This document shows, piece by piece, positions 60,152 through 64,000 of a stretch of 64,000 bases of DNA (position 1 is the first letter of the stretch; the number at the start of each line of letters is the position of its first letter). The stretch comes from Pseudomonas hormoni. GTDB lineage: Bacteria; Pseudomonadota; Gammaproteobacteria; Pseudomonadales; Pseudomonadaceae. The notes below the pieces were generated by a model. That model was not told where the DNA came from, did no database searches, and saw only the letters and a list, made by a program, of their open reading frames with translations. The DNA is taken from positions 563,001-627,000 of the forward strand of contig NZ_CP075566.1 in NCBI RefSeq assembly GCF_018502625.1, written 5' to 3'. The translations under genes were made by a program, and so were the position numbers.

Positions 60152-61168
60152 ATGTCACTGGGTTTCACACCCTCGGTGGAAATCTACGGCGCGAACGCTG
60201 CACTGCTCAACGAGCGATTGATCTCGTGGCAGCACATCGACGCGGCCGGGATCGAGTCCGATCAATTGACGCTCACGATCGATCTGGAGGGGCTCGACGG
60301 GCTACCAAGCCTCGGCGGAAAAATCGGCCTGAGAATTGGATACCTGGAGTCGGGTCTGATCGACAAAGGCCAATTCGTTATCAGTCGGCGCACGCCGACG
60401 TTGTTTCCCTTGCGTCTGACGCTGGTGGCGACGGCGGCGCCATTCAGTGCGGCGGATCAAACCGGATTTAAACAGCGTCGCTCGGTCAGCCACGGTCCGA
60501 CGACCCTCGGCGCACTGTTTCGCCAGCTAACGTCCAGGCACGGTTTTTCCCCTCGCGTTGCCCCCGATCTGGCCCTTATCAAGATTGAACACATAGATCA
60601 GTCGAACGAAACCGACATGGGGTTTCTGACGCGGCTGGCCTACCTTCACGACGCCGTCGCCAAACCGATCAACGAACTGTATGTGCTGGCGCGGCGCGGT
60701 CAGGCGAAATCGTTGTCGGGCAAGGTGCTGCCAGACATACAGTTGTCGGTGACGACCAATAATCGACCCGGCGATCATGCCTTCATTTCCGCGACTCTGG
60801 ATGAAAGCAGCCGAGCCAAATATCAGGGGTGCAAGACCAGTTGGTGGGATGCGGCCGCCGGTAAAGTGCGTGTCGAGGAGAGCGGCATTGCACCGTTCAA
60901 GACAGTCCGTCAGCGCTATCACAGCGCAGAAGAAGCGCGGGCCGCCGGTGAGGGTGAGGTGCGCCGGATGATGCGTGAGGCGTTGAAAGTGAAGATCGAG
61001 TGCCCTGGTCATCCGGGGTTGGCTGCAGAAGGACTGGTATTGCTGGATACCACCTGGCCTGACTTTATGCGCGGTCGCTGGTCGATAGACAAGGTCACGA
61101 CCAGCGGCAGTCGCCAGAACAGCTACCGCTGCTCGATCGACGCGACTTGCCTGGACGCCCGGTCATAG
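60152..61168 (+). CDS. D: Baseplate hub, gpD-like (late control D family)
   Basis: The product is a 338-residue gp27/gpD-type hub protein with an AAGGAGG Shine-Dalgarno. It shows LTLTIDLEGLDGLPSLGGKI, then IDQSNETDMGFLTRLAYLHD and a C-terminal GHPGLAAEGLVLLDTTWPDF. It joins tube and spike. In the tailocin it has only a structural role. Confidence 0.92.
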   Translation: MSLGFTPSVEIYGANAALLNERLISWQHIDAAGIESDQLTLTIDLEGLDGLPSLGGKIGLRIGYLESGLIDKGQFVISRRTPTLFPLRLTLVATAAPFSAADQTGFKQRRSVSHGPTTLGALFRQLTSRHGFSPRVAPDLALIKIEHIDQSNETDMGFLTRLAYLHDAVAKPINELYVLARRGQAKSLSGKVLPDIQLSVTTNNRPGDHAFISATLDESSRAKYQGCKTSWWDAAAGKVRVEESGIAPFKTVRQRYHSAEEARAAGEGEVRRMMREALKVKIECPGHPGLAAEGLVLLDTTWPDFMRGRWSIDKVTTSGSRQNSYRCSIDATCLDARS

Positions 61169-61230
61169 CCTGCGGCCCGAATTCAATCCGAAACCTCGGG
61201 GCCCGATGTTTGCCTCGCTCAAGGGATACG

Positions 61231-61794
61231 ATGACGATTACACAATCACAACTGCAAAAAATCATGCCCAACGCCCGCAGCCAAGCGGGCGTTTTCATTT
61301 CTGCCCTCAATGGCGCCATGGATGTCCATTCTATAAACACGCCCAAACGCATCGCCGCTTTCCTTGCGCAAGTGGGGCACGAATCCGGGCAGTTGCACTA
61401 CGTGCGCGAACTCGGCAGTGACCAGTATCTGAGCAAATACGACACGGGCCTGTTGGCCGCTCGTTTGGGTAATACCTTGGCAATCGACGGTGACGGTCAA
61501 AAGTACCGCGGTCGTGGTTTGATTCAGATCACCGGCCGCCACAACTATCAACAGTGCAGCCTCGGATTGTTCGGCGACGAGCGTCTGCTGGAATTGCCGG
61601 AACTACTGGAGCAACCCCAATGGGCTGCTGAATCCGCCGCCTGGTTCTGGGCGCAAAACGGCCTCAACGAACTGGCCGATCGCGATCAGTTCAACAGCAT
61701 TACCCGCCGGATCAACGGGGGGTTGAACGGGTTGCAGGATCGTTTGCAGCTCTGGGCGCGGGCGAGGGCGGTGTTATGCCAGCCTTCGGTTTGA
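61231..61794 (+). CDS. GH19-type endolysin
   Basis: The product has 187 residues from the ATG at 61231. The longer frame from 61147 overlaps non-conserved sequence. Chitinase-class lysozyme motifs are FLAQVGHESGQLHYVRELGS with the catalytic Glu, and KYRGRGLIQITGRHNYQQCS. It cleaves peptidoglycan after the holin opens the inner membrane. The end overlaps the Rz gene by 19 bp. Confidence 0.92.
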   Translation: MTITQSQLQKIMPNARSQAGVFISALNGAMDVHSINTPKRIAAFLAQVGHESGQLHYVRELGSDQYLSKYDTGLLAARLGNTLAIDGDGQKYRGRGLIQITGRHNYQQCSLGLFGDERLLELPELLEQPQWAAESAAWFWAQNGLNELADRDQFNSITRRINGGLNGLQDRLQLWARARAVLCQPSV

Positions 61795-62312
61795 TCCCTT
61801 TATCGTGGCGGGTTGCTGGAGTTGTTGTGTTACTGGCTGTGTTGGCCGGTGGCTCGGCGGCGGTGGCCTGGCGATTTCAGGAGGGGCGTTACGGGCGACA
61901 ACTGGCGGAACAGGACAGGGCGCACGCCGAGACGCTCAACCAGCTAACCCTGGCGACCGCCGCCCGACAACAGGCCGAGCAGGACAAGCGGCTGGCGCTG
62001 GAGCAGCAGCTGTCGGTCAGCGAACAAACCCATTATCGAGCGCTTAGCGATGCCCAACGTGATCAAGGTCGCTTGCGCGATCGTCTTGCCACTGCTGATG
62101 TGCGGCTGTCAGTCCTCCTCGATGCCAGCGACACTTCCACCGGCTGCGCAGTGCCAACCGCCCCCGGTGCCAGCGGCGTGGCTCATGGCACCCTACGAGC
62201 CCGACTTGACCCGGCGCATGCTCAACGAATTATCGCCATCACCGACACCGGCGACCGTGCGCTGATTGCCTTGCAGGCTTGTCAGGCTTACATCCGGGCG
62301 CTTGGTCGCTAA
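61776..62312 (+). CDS. Rz: Rz-like inner-membrane spanin
   Basis: The product has 178 residues. One N-terminal transmembrane segment (VAGVVVLLAVLAGGSAAVAW) is followed by a long periplasmic coiled coil (LNQLTLATAARQQAEQDKRL and on). With Rz1 it fuses the inner and outer membranes in the last step of lysis. It encodes Rz1 in another frame. Confidence 0.85.
   Translation: MPAFGLIPLSWRVAGVVVLLAVLAGGSAAVAWRFQEGRYGRQLAEQDRAHAETLNQLTLATAARQQAEQDKRLALEQQLSVSEQTHYRALSDAQRDQGRLRDRLATADVRLSVLLDASDTSTGCAVPTAPGASGVAHGTLRARLDPAHAQRIIAITDTGDRALIALQACQAYIRALGR
62050..62265 (+). CDS. Rz1: Rz1-like outer-membrane spanin lipoprotein nested in Rz
   Basis: The product has 71 residues and lies wholly inside Rz in the +1 frame. 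A lipoprotein signal (VACAIVLPLLMCGC) is followed by a Pro-rich segment QCQPPPVPAAWLMAPYEPD. This strongly recalls the conserved QC-PPPPPAWIM core of lambda Rz1. The nested layout is the classic embedded spanin pair. Confidence 0.85.
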   Translation: MPNVIKVACAIVLPLLMCGCQSSSMPATLPPAAQCQPPPVPAAWLMAPYEPDLTRRMLNELSPSPTPATVR

Positions 62313-62392
62313 CATTTTGATCGATCCTGTAACTTGCAAGCGCGATCCGCTCGTGTACGGTAGTTCCCATTCCGCCCGCTCAGGAGATGACC

Positions 62393-62893
62393 GTGAAAGA
62401 AATCACCCAACTGGCCGCTGAACTTGGCAGGCGCCTGCAGGTTCTCAATGCTCACGTCACGGCGGCCGAGTCCTGTACCGGCGGTGGAATTTCCGAGGCT
62501 ATCACCCGCATTCCGGGGAGTTCGGCATGGTTCGAGGCCGGTTATGTCACGTACTCCAACCGTCAGAAAACCGAGCAATTGAATGTTCCGGTCGAGTTGT
62601 TTACGACGGTGGGGGCGGTCAGTCGCGAGGTGGTCGAGGCCATGGTGCGAGGCGCGCAGGAAAAAAGCCGGGCGTCTTTTGCCGTGGCGGTCAGCGGTGT
62701 AGCAGGGCCGGATGGCGGTTCGCCGAGCAAGCCGGTGGGCACGGTCTGGCTGGCCTGGGGCGTGGGGGATAAGGTGTTCAGCGAGGTGCAGCACTTCACC
62801 GGTAACCGCGACGAGGTCCGCCGACAAACGGTGAAGGCCGCGCTAGAGGGGCTGCTGCGCCATGCCTCTGGAGAAATCTCAAATCAGGGGTAG
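62393..62893 (+). CDS. cinA: CinA-family nicotinamide-nucleotide amidohydrolase (PncC-type)
   Basis: The product has 166 residues from the GTG at 62393, six bases after an AGGAG. An ATG at 62387 would sit directly on the Shine-Dalgarno. [33 protein letters not shown] and [20 protein letters not shown] are the CinA C-terminal domain motifs. It deamidates NMN in the NAD salvage cycle. It marks the right border of the tailocin and lies upstream of recA. Confidence 0.94.
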   Translation: MKEITQLAAELGRRLQVLNAHVTAAESCTGGGISEAITRIPGSSAWFEAGYVTYSNRQKTEQLNVPVELFTTVGAVSREVVEAMVRGAQEKSRASFAVAVSGVAGPDGGSPSKPVGTVWLAWGVGDKVFSEVQHFTGNRDEVRRQTVKAALEGLLRHASGEISNQG

Positions 62894-62920
62894 GCGATCC
62901 TGAATCGCTGTGGAATAATA

Positions 62921-62936
62921 CTGGCTACTTATACAG
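62921..62936. promoter_or_regulatory. LexA (SOS) box of recA
   Basis: CTGGCTACTTATACAG matches the gamma-proteobacterial consensus CTG-N10-CAG and lies 41 bp before the recA start. It makes recA SOS-induced. Confidence 0.9.
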
Positions 62937-62976
62937 GTGTTGGCCGTCAGGCCTTATTGATTACGTGAGGACTTTA

Positions 62977-64000
62977 ATGGACGACAACAAGAAGAAAGCC
63001 TTGGCTGCGGCCCTGGGTCAGATCGAACGTCAATTCGGCAAGGGTGCCGTAATGCGTATGGGCGATCAGGACCGTCAGGCGATCCCGGCTATCTCCACTG
63101 GCTCTCTGGGTCTGGACATCGCGCTCGGCATTGGCGGTCTGCCAAAAGGCCGTATCGTTGAAATCTACGGTCCTGAATCCTCCGGTAAAACCACGCTGAC
63201 ACTGTCGGTGATCGCCCAGGCTCAGAAAGCCGGCGCGACCTGCGCATTCGTCGACGCCGAACACGCTCTTGACCCTGAGTACGCCGGCAAACTCGGCGTC
63301 AACGTCGACGACCTGCTGGTTTCCCAGCCGGACACCGGCGAGCAAGCCCTGGAAATCACCGACATGCTGGTGCGTTCCAACGCGGTTGACGTGATCATCG
63401 TCGACTCCGTGGCCGCACTGGTTCCAAAGGCTGAAATCGAAGGCGAAATGGGTGACATGCACGTGGGCCTGCAAGCCCGTCTGATGTCCCAGGCGCTGCG
63501 TAAAATCACCGGTAACATCAAGAACGCCAACTGCCTGGTGATCTTCATCAACCAGATCCGTATGAAAATCGGCGTGATGTTCGGCAGCCCGGAAACCACC
63601 ACCGGTGGTAACGCGCTGAAGTTCTATGCGTCGGTTCGTCTGGACATCCGCCGTACCGGCGCGGTGAAAGAAGGTGATGAAGTCGTCGGTAGCGAAACCC
63701 GCGTCAAGGTTGTGAAGAACAAGGTCGCTTCGCCGTTCCGCCAGGCCGAGTTCCAGATTCTCTACGGCAAGGGCATCTACCTCAATGGTGAGATGATCGA
63801 CCTGGGTGTTCTGCACGGTTTCGTCGAGAAGTCCGGTGCCTGGTATGCCTACGAAGGCACCAAGATCGGTCAGGGCAAGGCCAACTCGGCCAAGTTCCTG
63901 GCGGACAACCCGGAAATCGCCGCGAAACTTGAGAAGCAGCTGCGCGACAAACTGCTGACTCCAGCGCCGGACGTCAAAGCATCGCCAGTCAAAGAGACTG
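62977..64000 (+). CDS. recA: Recombinase RecA, truncated by the window edge
   Basis: The first 341 residues are visible, and about ten C-terminal residues lie outside. It begins [20 protein letters not shown]. Walker [11 protein letters not shown] is near residue 66, and [20 protein letters not shown] and [20 protein letters not shown] follow. It drives homologous recombination and, as an activated filament, stimulates self-cleavage of LexA and probably of the tailocin repressor at 46459. Confidence 0.98.
   Translation, partial: MDDNKKKALAAALGQIERQFGKGAVMRMGDQDRQAIPAISTGSLGLDIALGIGGLPKGRIVEIYGPESSGKTTLTLSVIAQAQKAGATCAFVDAEHALDPEYAGKLGVNVDDLLVSQPDTGEQALEITDMLVRSNAVDVIIVDSVAALVPKAEIEGEMGDMHVGLQARLMSQALRKITGNIKNANCLVIFINQIRMKIGVMFGSPETTTGGNALKFYASVRLDIRRTGAVKEGDEVVGSETRVKVVKNKVASPFRQAEFQILYGKGIYLNGEMIDLGVLHGFVEKSGAWYAYEGTKIGQGKANSAKFLADNPEIAAKLEKQLRDKLLTPAPDVKASPVKET

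Overview
The window is a chromosomal segment of a gamma-proteobacterium of the genus Pseudomonas, most likely the P. fluorescens group. The evidence is gene order (dapD-yffB-antiporter-dapC-glnD-map//rpsB-tsf-pyrH-frr-uppS-cdsA-dxr-rseP-bamA-skp-lpxD-fabZ-lpxA-lpxB-rnhB-dnaE-accA-tilS-pyrG-kdsA-eno-ftsB-ispD, then ispF-truD-surE-pcm-nlpD-rpoS-rsmZ-fdxA-mutS ... cinA-recA), the near-identity of many products to Pseudomonas proteins as I remember them, an rsmZ small RNA with a GacA box, and three classes of Pseudomonas-type REP doublets (REPINs).

Layout. Positions 1-8000 are mostly on the minus strand: the start of dapD (cut by the window edge), a Spx/ArsC-like gene (yffB), a broken Na+/H+ antiporter, two tandem astacin-type metalloprotease genes in lower-GC DNA, then dapC, glnD and map. 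From 8.2 to 34.5 kb, on the plus strand, runs a long housekeeping chain: translation (rpsB, tsf, frr), UMP kinase (pyrH), isoprenoid and phospholipid synthesis (uppS, cdsA, dxr, ispD), envelope biogenesis (rseP, bamA, skp, lpxD, fabZ, lpxA, lpxB), nucleic acid metabolism (rnhB, dnaE, tilS, pyrG), fatty acid synthesis (accA), KDO synthesis (kdsA), enolase and ftsB. At 34.6-37.6 kb a LysR gene diverges from a glutathione-dependent formaldehyde detoxification pair (adhC, fghA). At 37.6-43.5 kb lie ispF-truD-surE-pcm-nlpD-rpoS, rsmZ and fdxA; the rpoS promoter region appears to be embedded in nlpD, with a PsrA-type palindrome. mutS follows on the minus strand.

Positions 46.4-62.3 kb, between mutS and cinA/recA, hold the main accessory system: a complete R-type (contractile, P2-like) tailocin. 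It encodes a LexA/PrtR-like S24 repressor, a small Mu Com-like zinc protein, a holin, a tail-terminator candidate, spike (V), wedge (W, J, I), a tail fibre with two tandem collar/tip modules, a fibre chaperone, sheath (FI), tube (FII), an E/E' tail chaperone pair joined by a -1 slippery site, tape measure (T), U, X, D, a GH19-type endolysin, and Rz with a nested Rz1. There is no capsid, portal, terminase, integrase or replication gene, so this is a bacteriocin particle and not an intact prophage. The repressor has the Ala-Gly cleavage site and Ser/Lys dyad expected for RecA-stimulated self-cleavage, and recA itself, with a LexA box, lies about 0.7 kb beyond the last tailocin gene.

The least explained part is the tailocin control region at 47.2-47.7 kb. 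Six TGCAT motifs form two 16-bp (near-)palindromes over the -35 and -10 of a strong promoter, followed by an untranslated leader of about 250 nt with hairpins that ends in a strong intrinsic terminator. Further terminators lie inside the structural gene cluster. This arrangement suggests processive antitermination or an attenuating RNA, but that is inference.
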